Source: an uncultured Bacteroidales bacterium (lineage in GTDB: Bacteria; Bacteroidota; Bacteroidia; Bacteroidales; Bacteroidaceae). From it: a stretch of DNA of 32,307 bases. The stretch covers positions 1 to 32,307 of the forward strand of contig CACZMI010000019.1 in the NCBI GenBank assembly GCA_902782245.1. The letters run 5' to 3'. The position numbers were made by a program, and so were the translations under genes. This document shows positions 1 through 7,933 of this stretch, piece by piece; position 1 is the first letter of the stretch, and every line of letters begins with the position of its first letter. The notes under the pieces are model-generated. The model worked only from the letters and a program-made list of their open reading frames with translations, was not told the DNA's origin and did not search any database.

Positions 1-843
1 GACGGTATGCGTCTGAGCCTTGCCAAGCGTTTCGCTTTCCAGCACAACAACATGGAGAGCCTTGAGAAGCAGCTCAACCACGCCTGCAAGCTGGCCGATG
101 AGCAGGGCGGCGGCGTTCTGGTAATCACCGAGGGTGTGTTCGGCATGGCCGGTGACCTGGGTCATTTGGCTGACATCGTAGAGTTCAAGAAGAAATATCC
201 GTTCCGTATACTTATCGACGATGCACACGGTTTTGGTACAATGGGTGCACACGGTCGCGGTACAGCCGAGCATTACGGCGTAATCGACCAGATTGATGTA
301 ATCTTTGACGCATTCGCCAAGAGTATGGCATCAATCGGTGGTGTAGTAAGCTCAGAGCCCGAGATCATTGACCATCTGAAGTGCAACATGCGTTCACAGA
401 TCTACGCCAAGTCACTGCCGCTGCCGCTGGTTATCGGTAACCAGAAGCGTCTGGACCTGATCAAGGCTCACCCCGAGTACCGCGAGCATCTGTGGGAGGT
501 TGTAAACGCTCTGCAGGGCGGCCTCAAGTCAGAGGGCTTCAACATCGGCGTAACCGAGTCACCTGTAACACCCGTATTCTTTGAGGGTGGCATCAACGAG
601 GGTACCAACGTGGTTGTTGACCTGCGTGAGAACTACGGAATATTCTGCTCAATCGTTACATATCCCGTTATCCCGAAGGGCCAGCTGATGCTGCGTATCA
701 TACCTACTGCATCACATACTCTGGATCATGTTAAGCGCACCATCGAGGTCTTCAAGGATGTCAAGAAGAAACTTGACGCCGGCTTCTACGAGGGCGCAAT
801 CCAGGATATGAACGTATTCAAGCGTGCTCAGATAAAGAGATAA
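1..843 (+). CDS. alpha-oxoamine synthase, probable cysteate fatty acyltransferase (5' partial)
   Basis: This is the C-terminal two thirds of a PLP-dependent alpha-oxoamine synthase (serine palmitoyltransferase / KBL family). The frame is open to the left edge, so the ATG at position 7 is internal; family members are about 390-400 residues and 280 are visible. Numbering from that ATG, the IDDAHGFG block (D72, H74) would contact PLP and AKSMASIGG carries the Schiff-base lysine (K105). Members condense an amino acid with an acyl thioester, releasing CO2. The stop overlaps the next start (TAATG). Because the next genes are a cysteate-synthase-like enzyme and an SDR, I infer that the amino acid is cysteate and the product 3-dehydrocapnine, as in the Bacteroidetes sulfonolipid pathway. 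A conventional serine palmitoyltransferase is the main alternative. The family is certain; the substrate is inferred from context. Confidence 0.82.
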   Translation, partial: DGMRLSLAKRFAFQHNNMESLEKQLNHACKLADEQGGGVLVITEGVFGMAGDLGHLADIVEFKKKYPFRILIDDAHGFGTMGAHGRGTAEHYGVIDQIDVIFDAFAKSMASIGGVVSSEPEIIDHLKCNMRSQIYAKSLPLPLVIGNQKRLDLIKAHPEYREHLWEVVNALQGGLKSEGFNIGVTESPVTPVFFEGGINEGTNVVVDLRENYGIFCSIVTYPVIPKGQLMLRIIPTASHTLDHVKRTIEVFKDVKKKLDAGFYEGAIQDMNVFKRAQIKR

Positions 844-2066
844 TGGGATATCAGCTTGTCTGCAAGAAGTGCGGCAAGGTAATAGGTGACTTTGCCGCCT
901 GGTTCAGCCAGGACCAGCTGTGTGAGTGCGGAAGCAACCACGCAGAAGTGGTTTATGATGCCGATTACCGTCAGCTGGATGAACTCTGCAAGCCCGGCCA
1001 GAACGTAAGCGACCTCTACCACTACCTGCCCTTCCTCCCTCTCACGGAGGCCGATGAGAAGGTAACCTGCGGTGAGGGTGCAGTTCCCATTGAGGAATGG
1101 GAGTTCCTGAGCCGATACGCCAAGGAACGTTACGGAATAGACTGCAAGGTAGTAGTTGCCCGCAATGACCTTAACGGAGGCAGCGGCACATTCAAGGATA
1201 TAGCCGCATCACTGGCAGCCACACTGTTCAAGAAACACGGAGTAAAGGAGTATTGCCTGGCATCGACAGGTAATGCCGCCACCGCCTACGCCACCTATCT
1301 GGCCAAGGCTGGCGTCGGGTTTGACATATTCGCTCCGCACGATATGTACCCCGAAACCCAGCAGGCCATCCGCGCCACCGGTCAGAACCTCCAGGTATCT
1401 GAGGGCGGTTACGGTCAGGCCAAAGCCGAGGCTGCCGATTTCCACAAGAACCGGAACGTAATGATATCGGCCGGTAACATCGACCCCATTCGCGTAGAGG
1501 CCAAGAAGACACTTGTCTTTGAGTGCATGCGCCAACTGGGCCGAATCCCCGATGTCTATATGCAGGCAGTAGCCGGAGGCACCAGCCCCATCGCATTTGA
1601 GAAAGGAATGCGTGAGATAGCCGATGCATACCCCGAGTATAAGATGCCGCGCATGCTGCTGGTTCAGCAGGATACCTGCGATCCCATGGTCCAGGCCTGG
1701 GAATGGGCAATAGAGAACGGATTCCCGCAGGGCTGGAACAAGCACTTCCCCACTGTGGTTCCGCAGACCAGGATTTCCATCCTCACTGCCGGCACCCCCG
1801 GAATGTACCCGCTTGTAGGCCCCATCGTTAAGAACAGCGGTGGCTGTTTCCTGCGCGTCAAGGAAGAGGGTCTGGAGCGCTATGGCCGTATGGTCAAGGA
1901 TAATCAGGGCATCTACATGGGTCCCGCATCGGTAGTATGTATAGCCGGATTCTTCAAGGCACTTGAGGAGAACAAGCTCAAGAGCGGCGATCTGGTTCTG
2001 CTCAACACCGGCGAGGGATGTAACCGTGCTCTCTGGTTTAAAGAAGCAATAGACAACTGCAAATGA
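843..2066 (+). CDS. threonine-synthase-like PLP enzyme, probable cysteate synthase
   Basis: This is a fold-type II PLP enzyme of 407 residues. An N-terminal CxxC...CxC knuckle (C7, C10, C27, C29) resembles the zinc-ribbon start of some threonine synthase homologues. The PLP lysine lies in SGTFKD (K118), and the phosphate-binding loop is STGNAATA (141-148). Cysteate synthases are threonine synthase paralogues that replace the phosphate of O-phosphoserine with sulfite to make L-cysteate. That role fits here because the gene is coupled upstream to an alpha-oxoamine synthase (1-nt overlap) and downstream to an SDR (ATGA overlap), the order expected for capnine synthesis. A true threonine synthase would normally sit with homoserine genes, which are absent. 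Other beta-replacement chemistry cannot be excluded from sequence alone. Confidence 0.78.
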   Translation: MGYQLVCKKCGKVIGDFAAWFSQDQLCECGSNHAEVVYDADYRQLDELCKPGQNVSDLYHYLPFLPLTEADEKVTCGEGAVPIEEWEFLSRYAKERYGIDCKVVVARNDLNGGSGTFKDIAASLAATLFKKHGVKEYCLASTGNAATAYATYLAKAGVGFDIFAPHDMYPETQQAIRATGQNLQVSEGGYGQAKAEAADFHKNRNVMISAGNIDPIRVEAKKTLVFECMRQLGRIPDVYMQAVAGGTSPIAFEKGMREIADAYPEYKMPRMLLVQQDTCDPMVQAWEWAIENGFPQGWNKHFPTVVPQTRISILTAGTPGMYPLVGPIVKNSGGCFLRVKEEGLERYGRMVKDNQGIYMGPASVVCIAGFFKALEENKLKSGDLVLLNTGEGCNRALWFKEAIDNCK

Positions 2067-2863
2067 ACAAGTTCAAGGATAAGGTAGTCTGGATAACCGG
2101 TTCGTCATCTGGCATAGGTGAGGCAACCGCATATGAGTTTGCGCGTGAGGGTGCACGGCTCATTCTCACTGCACTTGAGGCCGACCTCTTGGAGAAGGTA
2201 GCCGCCCGTTGCATTGAGTTGGGTGCTCCCGATGCCAAGCCCCTACCCTTCGATCTGTCTAAGAAAGATGAGGTTGCCGGGCTGGCCGAGCAGGCCTGGC
2301 AGGTATTCGGACACATAGACGTGTTCTACAACAACGCCGGCATAAGCCAGCGCGGAACCACCTGTGAGACCGAGATGCGTGTCATCAACAAGGTCATGGA
2401 CATAAACTGGTTCGCTCCGGTAATCATGACCAAGGTGATACTGCCCAAGATGATAGAGAACGGCGGCGGCCAGCTCATGGTCACCACCAGCATCAACGGA
2501 AGGTTCGGATTCCCGCTGCGTTGCGCATACAGTTCATCCAAGCACGCCCTGTACGGATTCTTTGAGACCGTCCAGGCCGAGTATTACAAGGATAACATCC
2601 GCGTAACAATAGTATGCCCAGGTCGCGTCCAGACACGCATATCTTTCTACGCACTGGAAAAAGACGGAAAGCAGCACGCCAAGATGGATGCCGGTCAGGC
2701 CGGAGGTTGCACCCCCGAGCAGGCCGCCCGCAAGATAGTCAAGGCCGTGTACCGTAAAAAGCGCGAGGTCCTTGTGGGCCGAAAGGAACTCCTGATGGTA
2801 TACATCAAGCGTTTCTTCCCCGGACTCTGCGCCAAGATAGCCCGTTCCATTAATCCGATGTAA
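2063..2863 (+). CDS. short-chain dehydrogenase/reductase, probable 3-dehydrocapnine reductase
   Basis: This is a classical SDR of 266 residues. It has the TGSSSGIG cofactor loop (12-19), NNAG (90-93), a catalytic Ser near 143, and the YSSSK motif (Y156, K160). The C-terminal 25 residues are hydrophobic and basic (YIKRFFPGLCAKIARS), which suggests membrane association, as in 3-ketodihydrosphingosine reductases. The start codon overlaps the upstream stop in an ATGA, so translation is probably coupled. By position it would reduce the ketone left by the alpha-oxoamine synthase to give the amino alcohol (capnine or dihydrosphingosine). The SDR assignment is certain; the substrate comes from gene context. 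Confidence 0.85.
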   Translation: MNKFKDKVVWITGSSSGIGEATAYEFAREGARLILTALEADLLEKVAARCIELGAPDAKPLPFDLSKKDEVAGLAEQAWQVFGHIDVFYNNAGISQRGTTCETEMRVINKVMDINWFAPVIMTKVILPKMIENGGGQLMVTTSINGRFGFPLRCAYSSSKHALYGFFETVQAEYYKDNIRVTIVCPGRVQTRISFYALEKDGKQHAKMDAGQAGGCTPEQAARKIVKAVYRKKREVLVGRKELLMVYIKRFFPGLCAKIARSINPM

Positions 2864-2884
2864 ATAACAAAAACACATAGAACT

Positions 2885-4666
2885 ATGAAAAAAGAGATTC
2901 AATTCAGTCTTGTTTACCGTGACATGTGGCAGTCATCAGGCAAGTATGTACCACGTAAGGACCAGCTGGCCAAAATTGCTCCGGTAATTATCGATATGGG
3001 CTGCTTTGACCGCGTTGAGACCAACGGCGGTGCCATGGAGCAGGTTAACCTCCTTTACGGAGAGAACCCCAACCAGGCAGTCCGTACATTCACCAAGCCT
3101 TTCAACGAGGTAGGCATCAAGACCCACATGCTTGACCGTGGTCTGAACGCATTGCGCATGAACCCGGTTCCGGCCGATGTACGTCAGCTCATGTATAAGG
3201 TAAAACACGCTCAGGGCGTTGACATCACACGTATATTCTGCGGACTTAACGATCCGCGCAACATAATTCCCTCAATCAAGTGGGCAAAGGAGGCAGGCAT
3301 GACCGCTCAGGCTACCATGTGTATCACCTATTCCAAGGTACACAACGCCGAGTACTACATCAACCTGGCCGAGCAGCTCATCGAGGGCGGCGCACAGGAA
3401 ATCTGCCTTAAGGATATGGCTGGCATCGGCCGTCCTGCAATGCTGGGCACCATCGTCCGCGCCATCAAGGAGAAACATCCCGATATCATCATACAGTACC
3501 ACGGCCACAACGGCCCCGGTTTTGCTGTAGCCTCAATGCTTGAGGTTGCCAAGGCCGGCGGTGACGTTCTGGACGTAGCCATGGAGCCCCTGTCATGGGG
3601 TAAGGTTCACCCTGATGTAATAACCATTCAGGCCATGCTCAAGGATGCCGGATTCCTGGTAAAGGACATCAACATGAAGGCTTACATGGAGGCCCGCAGC
3701 CTCACTCAGAGCTTCATGGATGACTTCCTGGGATATTGGATCGACCCCAAGAACTCATTGATGAGTTCACTGCTGGTTGGTTGCGGCCTGCCCGGCGGTA
3801 TGATGGGATCACTTATGGCTGACCTTAAGGGTATGCACGCCGCAATCAACGCCAACCTCAAGAAAAAGGGAGAGAAAGAACTCTCTGAGGATGAGCTTCT
3901 GGTTGAGCTCTTTGACGAGGTGCAGCGCATATGGCCTATGCTGGGTACTCCCTGTCTGGTTACACCGTTCAGCCAGTACGTAAAGAACGCCGCTCTGATG
4001 AACCTCTACAGCAAGTCAATGGACGAGAAGCCGTTTACACGTATGGATCCCGCCATGTGGGGTATGGTTCTGGGCAAGTCAGGCAAGCTGCCCGGCGAAC
4101 TGGCTCCTGAGATTGTGGAGATTGCCAAGGAGAAAGGCTTTGAGTTCTATACCGATGATCCTCAGGTACTCTACCCCAACGAGCTCCCGCGCTTTGAGAA
4201 GGAGATGAAGGAGAACGGCTGGGACCGTGGTCAGGATGATGAGGAGCTCTTTGAGTTCGCCATGCATGAGAAGCAGTACCGCGAGTATAAGTCCGGTCAG
4301 GCCAAGGATCAGTTCAACAAGGATCTTATGGAGCGTATGGAGAAGGCTCAGGCCGGCACAGCAGGTGCACCCGTCAAGCACTTCACCGCAGCCGATAAGC
4401 GTGCCATCCTGCACCCGGATGCCGAGCCTATCGAGGCAGCTGTCAGCGGCCGCGTAATCTGGGATCTGGACTACATGGATCAGTCAACCAATCCTCCCTT
4501 CGGCAAGCAGTACAAGAAGGGTGACTGGATGGTCGGCATTCAGGCTAGCGGCAACAGTTTCATCGACAACGCCACCGCACCCTACGACTGCCACCTTGCA
4601 GCCGTCGAGAAGGAGCACGGCTCACTCGTCACCAAGGGTGAGGTCATCGGCTGGATCGAGAAATAA
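2885..4666 (+). CDS. carboxyltransferase-domain protein (pyruvate carboxylase B / oxaloacetate decarboxylase alpha-like) with degenerate biotinyl domain
   Basis: This 593-residue protein has the layout of pyruvate carboxylase subunit B or oxaloacetate decarboxylase alpha: an HMGL-like TIM barrel, a PYC_OADA middle region, and a C-terminal biotinyl-like domain. Active-site hallmarks remain: D13 in YRDMWQS, FCGLNDPRN (118-126), the carboxyltransferase lysine in LKDMAG (K176), and the metal-binding HxH (H206, H208). From about residue 518 the chain follows a biotinyl domain (VSGRV, KKGD, TAPYD, VTKGEVIGWIE). However, the AMKM biotinylation motif is replaced by QASGNSF near 553-559, with no lysine at the expected position. 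It starts 21 nt after the SDR with no terminator between, so it may share that operon. Its substrate is unknown; it may work without biotin or with a separate carrier protein. Confidence 0.8.
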   Translation: MKKEIQFSLVYRDMWQSSGKYVPRKDQLAKIAPVIIDMGCFDRVETNGGAMEQVNLLYGENPNQAVRTFTKPFNEVGIKTHMLDRGLNALRMNPVPADVRQLMYKVKHAQGVDITRIFCGLNDPRNIIPSIKWAKEAGMTAQATMCITYSKVHNAEYYINLAEQLIEGGAQEICLKDMAGIGRPAMLGTIVRAIKEKHPDIIIQYHGHNGPGFAVASMLEVAKAGGDVLDVAMEPLSWGKVHPDVITIQAMLKDAGFLVKDINMKAYMEARSLTQSFMDDFLGYWIDPKNSLMSSLLVGCGLPGGMMGSLMADLKGMHAAINANLKKKGEKELSEDELLVELFDEVQRIWPMLGTPCLVTPFSQYVKNAALMNLYSKSMDEKPFTRMDPAMWGMVLGKSGKLPGELAPEIVEIAKEKGFEFYTDDPQVLYPNELPRFEKEMKENGWDRGQDDEELFEFAMHEKQYREYKSGQAKDQFNKDLMERMEKAQAGTAGAPVKHFTAADKRAILHPDAEPIEAAVSGRVIWDLDYMDQSTNPPFGKQYKKGDWMVGIQASGNSFIDNATAPYDCHLAAVEKEHGSLVTKGEVIGWIEK

Positions 4667-4682
4667 GCTGACTCAGCACACA

Positions 4683-4727
4683 AAAAAATGATACAATTGG
4701 GGACAGACCCCAATTGTATCATTTTTT
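4683..4727. terminator. bidirectional hairpin terminator with 20-bp perfect stem
   Basis: The arms at 4683-4702 and 4708-4727 are perfectly complementary over 20 bp, with a 5-nt ACAGA loop. The stem begins in an A run and ends in a T run, so it can terminate transcription on both strands. It lies between the convergent carboxyltransferase-like gene (+) and the lipoprotein gene (-). The core TGATACAA..GGGGAC recurs in the hairpin near 31654. Confidence 0.85.
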
Positions 4728-4740
4728 GTTTGTCACTCTG

Positions 4741-5634
4741 TTACTGCTTGATAAAGACAGGAGAGCGGCCTACGAACAAGCAGTACGCCTTATTGCCGTC
4801 AACTACGAACGGGAATGTGAATCCGTCGGTCAGGTTACCGGTGTACTGCTGGGGATCATAAGTGGGATGCCACGATGCAGCCCAGGGATCGTCATAGTCA
4901 AAATCATCGCAGCCATCCTCACGCCACAGGGTACGGAATGTAACCTCGCCGGAACTTGCAATGATGCCGTCCTTGTATGTGTATTTGCAGATGAAACGCT
5001 GACACCACGGTTCTACAATAAGATCTATGTTGTCACCATCCATTTTCATTGCAATGCAGACTTTCTCGTCACCTGCCTTATAGGCTTCAAAGCTGAACCA
5101 TATGCCTTGGATTTCAGATATATCGTTGGGCAGTTGTGCACCTTTTCTGAAATACATAAGCATACCGAATTCCGACTTCAGCATCATAACTGAACCGTTG
5201 CGGATCAGGATGACCTCAGCATAGTCAGGGAGTTCATGAGTGTCTTCCTCCCAGTCTGACAATCCTGCGTAGCGGCCCTGTTCCCATACGGCATATTTGG
5301 ATTGGGCCTTGCTGACAGTACCTCTCAGTATATTACCCTCCAATTCAAATTGGCCCTCTACATGTTTGAGGTTATTTACTATCAGAGTTTGAAGGCTCGG
5401 ATCCATATATGAGTTCTCAATCTCCAGAACGAATGAGCCGTTCTCCTGGATAACAAGAGTCTCAATTCCCGGACGACCACGGTCGGGCTCATTGACATAC
5501 CATTCTCCTGCCATAGCTTTCATTGAAACCTCAACGCTGGTGCCGGAAACGTTTTCATCCTTGAGTTCATCTTCATTCTCACAAGCAGCAAGAACGGGAA
5601 GAGCAATCAATGCCCACGCTAAATACTTTTTCAT
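4741..5634 (-). CDS. lipoprotein of unknown function
   Basis: I chose the ATG at 5634 (MKKYLAWALIALPVLAAC); an in-frame TTG two codons upstream is less likely. The product is about 297 residues, with a signal peptide and a lipobox ending at Cys (VLAAC), then an acidic linker (ENEDELKDEN). This is the pattern of a lipoprotein exported to the surface or outer membrane in Bacteroidetes. The body is mixed beta sequence, rich in Trp, Tyr and Asp, with segments such as GEWYVNEPDR and IQGIWFSFEAYK, suggesting two lipocalin-like beta modules of about 130 residues. I recognise no catalytic motif. A TAnnTTTG box lies about 36 nt upstream. It is probably a single-gene unit, closed by the 20-bp-stem hairpin. 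Confidence 0.8.
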   Translation of the reverse strand: MKKYLAWALIALPVLAACENEDELKDENVSGTSVEVSMKAMAGEWYVNEPDRGRPGIETLVIQENGSFVLEIENSYMDPSLQTLIVNNLKHVEGQFELEGNILRGTVSKAQSKYAVWEQGRYAGLSDWEEDTHELPDYAEVILIRNGSVMMLKSEFGMLMYFRKGAQLPNDISEIQGIWFSFEAYKAGDEKVCIAMKMDGDNIDLIVEPWCQRFICKYTYKDGIIASSGEVTFRTLWREDGCDDFDYDDPWAASWHPTYDPQQYTGNLTDGFTFPFVVDGNKAYCLFVGRSPVFIKQ

Positions 5635-5669
5635 ATACAATAGGTTTATAATTAGGTCCTTTTATGATG

Positions 5670-5677
5670 CAAATATA
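5670..5677 (-). promoter_or_regulatory. Bacteroidetes-type -7 box for the lipoprotein gene
   Basis: Read on the - strand this is TATATTTG, a full match to the TAnnTTTG consensus, 35 nt before the ATG at 5634. No good -33 TTTG is found at the expected spacing, so the call rests on the -7 box alone. Confidence 0.45.
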
Positions 5678-5706
5678 AAAATAATCCAAATAAAGGCCGA
5701 TAAGCG

Positions 5707-6495
5707 TCAGGCTTTGCGGCGAACTATCACGATGCTCACCTCATAAAGAAGATAGATGGGGAGCGTGACGATTGTCAGCGTAAAGACATCGGTGGTAGGG
5801 GTGATTATTGCAGCGATGATGAGGATCACCACGATGGCGTGACGGCGGTACTTCTTCATGAAGTCGGCGTCTATTATGCCAAGTTTGCTCAGGAACCAGG
5901 CCAGGATAGGCAGTTCAAAGAGTATTCCCATAAGCAGGGTCAGAGTCACCAGTAAATCGGTATATGACTCCAGCGTAATCACGTTGGGAATGCTCTCACT
6001 CACCTGATACGTACCCAGAAAGCGGAATGCCAGCGGGAATATAATAAGGTAGTCCAGCACGATGCCCACCATAAAGAGAATGTATGACCATACAATGACC
6101 TTGGTGGAGCTGCTGCGCTCGTTCTGGTGCAGCGCCGGGCTCACAAACCCGAACAGGGCATACAGCGTGTAAGGAAGAATCACCACCAGGCTCACATAGA
6201 ACGCCATTTTCATGTGGATCATGAACTGCGCGGTAAGCGTGGTGCTGAACAGGTCCACACTGAAATCCCTCAGAGCCGATGCATCTACGCCCATATAACC
6301 CGCCACAGCCGATATCCAGCGGTACAGGATAAAATCCGGGCTGCTAGGTGCCAGTATAAGTCTGAAAAGCGGTTCCTTGAAACAGAACGCCACGATAAAC
6401 CCCACCACGGCAACGGCAAGGACACGCAGGATCACATCCCGGAGAGCATCCAGATGGTCCCAGAAAGTCATAGGCTTATCGTCAAGGGCAGCCAT
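5707..6495 (-). CDS. tatC: Sec-independent protein translocase TatC
   Basis: This 262-residue multispanning inner-membrane protein has the TatC pattern: an N-terminal cytosolic helix FWDHLDALRD, six hydrophobic segments, and FVSPALHQNER in the first cytoplasmic loop. TatC binds twin-arginine signal peptides and, with TatA, exports folded proteins. It follows tatA by 14 nt on the same strand. One oddity is that the N-terminal motif usually reads HLxELR, and the Glu that helps read the signal peptide (E15 in E. coli numbering) is Ala here (A17). The second signal-binding Glu, in NER, is present. Confidence 0.95.
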   Translation of the reverse strand: MAALDDKPMTFWDHLDALRDVILRVLAVAVVGFIVAFCFKEPLFRLILAPSSPDFILYRWISAVAGYMGVDASALRDFSVDLFSTTLTAQFMIHMKMAFYVSLVVILPYTLYALFGFVSPALHQNERSSSTKVIVWSYILFMVGIVLDYLIIFPLAFRFLGTYQVSESIPNVITLESYTDLLVTLTLLMGILFELPILAWFLSKLGIIDADFMKKYRRHAIVVILIIAAIITPTTDVFTLTIVTLPIYLLYEVSIVIVRRKA

Positions 6496-6509
6496 GACGT
6501 AACAGATTT

Positions 6510-6743
6510 TTACTTGGATTCGGGTTCAGCGTCCTTGGACGGCTCTTTTGCACCGGTTTCATCGGCAGGAGTGTTAATCTCCTTTTCCACCTCCTTCATA
6601 CCCTCCTTGAAGTTCTTTACGCCCTTGCCCATGCTCTTCATAAGCTCGGGAATACGCTTGGCCCCAAACAGGAGCAATATAGCCAGAACTATAAGGATAA
6701 TTTCACCGGTTCCAAGACCAAGAAGCAGAGGAGTAAGTTTCAT
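6510..6743 (-). CDS. tatA: Sec-independent protein translocase TatA
   Basis: The ATG at 6743 gives a 77-residue protein; an in-frame TTG two codons upstream is unlikely. One N-terminal transmembrane helix (about residues 8-25) is followed by the FGAKRIPEL hinge and an amphipathic helix (MKSMGKGVKNFKEGMKE), then an acidic, charged tail. This is the TatA/TatE layout. TatA oligomerises to form the translocation path with TatC, encoded 14 nt downstream. No separate tatB is seen; single TatA-type systems are common in Bacteroidetes. Confidence 0.95.
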   Translation of the reverse strand: MKLTPLLLGLGTGEIILIVLAILLLFGAKRIPELMKSMGKGVKNFKEGMKEVEKEINTPADETGAKEPSKDAEPESK

Positions 6744-6771
6744 AGCCAAATACCTTTAATTTAGTTTTTGA

Positions 6772-6779
6772 CAAAAGTA
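6772..6779 (-). promoter_or_regulatory. Bacteroidetes-type -7 box for tatAC
   Basis: The - strand reads TACTTTTG, a full TAnnTTTG match, 28 nt before the tatA ATG. A convincing -33 element is not visible. The box lies in the 106-nt divergent gap shared with the Hdr-like operon. Confidence 0.45.
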
Positions 6780-6822
6780 ATTATTTGTTTTGAAACGGGT
6801 TGGAATAGCCGCATAAAATGAT

Positions 6823-6830
6823 TAATATTG
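6823..6830 (+). promoter_or_regulatory. possible -7 box of the Hdr-like operon
   Basis: TAATATTG matches TAnnTTTG with one mismatch, 20 nt upstream of the ATG at 6850. A GTTG lies about 20 nt further upstream, where TTTG is expected. The match is weak, but it is the best candidate in this gap. Confidence 0.3.
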
Positions 6831-6849
6831 CACTTTAAAATATCAGATT

Positions 6850-7923
6850 ATGGAAGAGAAAGATTTCTTTATAACCGGAATTCAGCAGGTGGGCGTAGGT
6901 ACCACATCAGTATATGATTCATGGAAGTGGTTCATCAACATGTTCGGAGTCGATATCCGTGTCCTTGAGGATGACACTGTTGCAGAGCGCATGCTCCCGT
7001 ATACGGGCGGACATCCGCGCAAGCGCCATGCGGCCATCGCCGTAAGCCTTCAGGGAGGCGGCGGATTCGAGATATGGCAGTATTCCGAGCGCAAGCCCAA
7101 ACCGGTAAGTTTCCAGATACAGGTAGGAGACCTGGGCATTTTCTGCGCCAAGGTCAAGTGCCGCAACACCGAAAGCGCCCACAAGTACGCATCGGAGCGC
7201 TGGGACAAGGTAAGCCCCATAGTCACTGCTCCCGATGGCTCCAAGACATTCTATATAACCGATCCCGAGGGCAACTGGTTCCAGGCCGTGCAGGATGATT
7301 ATCTACTGATTGATGAGGGTAAGGAGTTTGGCGGAATGATAGGCTGTATGATAGGCGTGACCGATATGGACAAGGCCCGCACCGTCTATTCCGATATCCT
7401 GGGATACAACAAGGTAATCTACAACGAATACGGTCATTTTGATGACCTCAAGCCCCTGGCTGGTGGTGACGGAGAGTTCCGCCGCACACTGCTCAAGTGG
7501 TCACAGCCCAACAAGGGCGCATTCTCACCCATATTCCCCACCGGTTACATAGAGCTGGTGCAGTGCCGTGACCGCGAGCCCCGCAAGATATTCGAGGGCC
7601 GCTACTGGGGAGACCCCGGATTCATCCAGATATGCTTTGACGTAACAAACATGGATGCCCTGGGCAAGTGGTGCGCCGATCACGGACACCCCTTCACCGT
7701 TGACAGCTGCCCCGACGGCAAGCAGTTCAGCATGGGTGACGCATCGGGCCGATTCACATACATCGAGGATCAGGACGGCACTCTGATAGAGTTCGTGGAG
7801 ACCTACCGCATATCGGTAGCCAAGAAACTGGGCTGGTACATCAACCTGCTCTACCGCAACCGCGAGAAGCCACTCTCCAAGCTGCTGTTCCGCGCCATGA
7901 AGATGAACCGCAAGAAGTTTTGA
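6850..7923 (+). CDS. VOC-fold (glyoxalase/dioxygenase superfamily) protein heading an Hdr-like operon
   Basis: This 357-residue protein has two VOC domains, about 8-155 and 160-322. VOC features include DPEGNWFQA in the first domain, MIGVTDMDKA plus a DILGY segment, and DQDGTLIEFVE closing the second. The family includes glyoxalase I, methylmalonyl-CoA epimerase and extradiol dioxygenases, which bind a divalent metal through His/Glu. Here the usual His positions read Gln (GIQQVG; FQIQVG; GFIQICF), so metal binding is doubtful. The C-terminal 35 residues are basic and lie outside the fold. It is the first gene of a packed operon; the next gene starts 10 nt after its stop. I infer it acts on, or delivers, the substrate of the redox complex, but the substrate is unknown. 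Confidence 0.75.
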   Translation: MEEKDFFITGIQQVGVGTTSVYDSWKWFINMFGVDIRVLEDDTVAERMLPYTGGHPRKRHAAIAVSLQGGGGFEIWQYSERKPKPVSFQIQVGDLGIFCAKVKCRNTESAHKYASERWDKVSPIVTAPDGSKTFYITDPEGNWFQAVQDDYLLIDEGKEFGGMIGCMIGVTDMDKARTVYSDILGYNKVIYNEYGHFDDLKPLAGGDGEFRRTLLKWSQPNKGAFSPIFPTGYIELVQCRDREPRKIFEGRYWGDPGFIQICFDVTNMDALGKWCADHGHPFTVDSCPDGKQFSMGDASGRFTYIEDQDGTLIEFVETYRISVAKKLGWYINLLYRNREKPLSKLLFRAMKMNRKKF

Positions 7924-7933
7924 AAAGTAAACA

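Noticed and set aside
1-843. Reading the ATG at position 7 as the true start
   Set aside because: The frame stays open to the window edge and the visible part lacks the N-terminal third of the family.
1209-1745. Open frames of 178 and 160 codons on the - strand inside the cysteate-synthase-like gene
   Set aside because: They are antisense to a gene with clear PLP motifs, have no recognisable domain, and arise from its codon bias.
843-2066. Calling the PLP enzyme threonine synthase of the aspartate pathway
   Set aside because: There are no homoserine kinase or homoserine dehydrogenase neighbours, and it is coupled to an alpha-oxoamine synthase and an SDR.
4714-5193. Open frame of 159 codons on the + strand starting inside the hairpin
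   Set aside because: It begins in the terminator stem and runs antisense to the lipoprotein gene, which has a signal peptide and lipobox.
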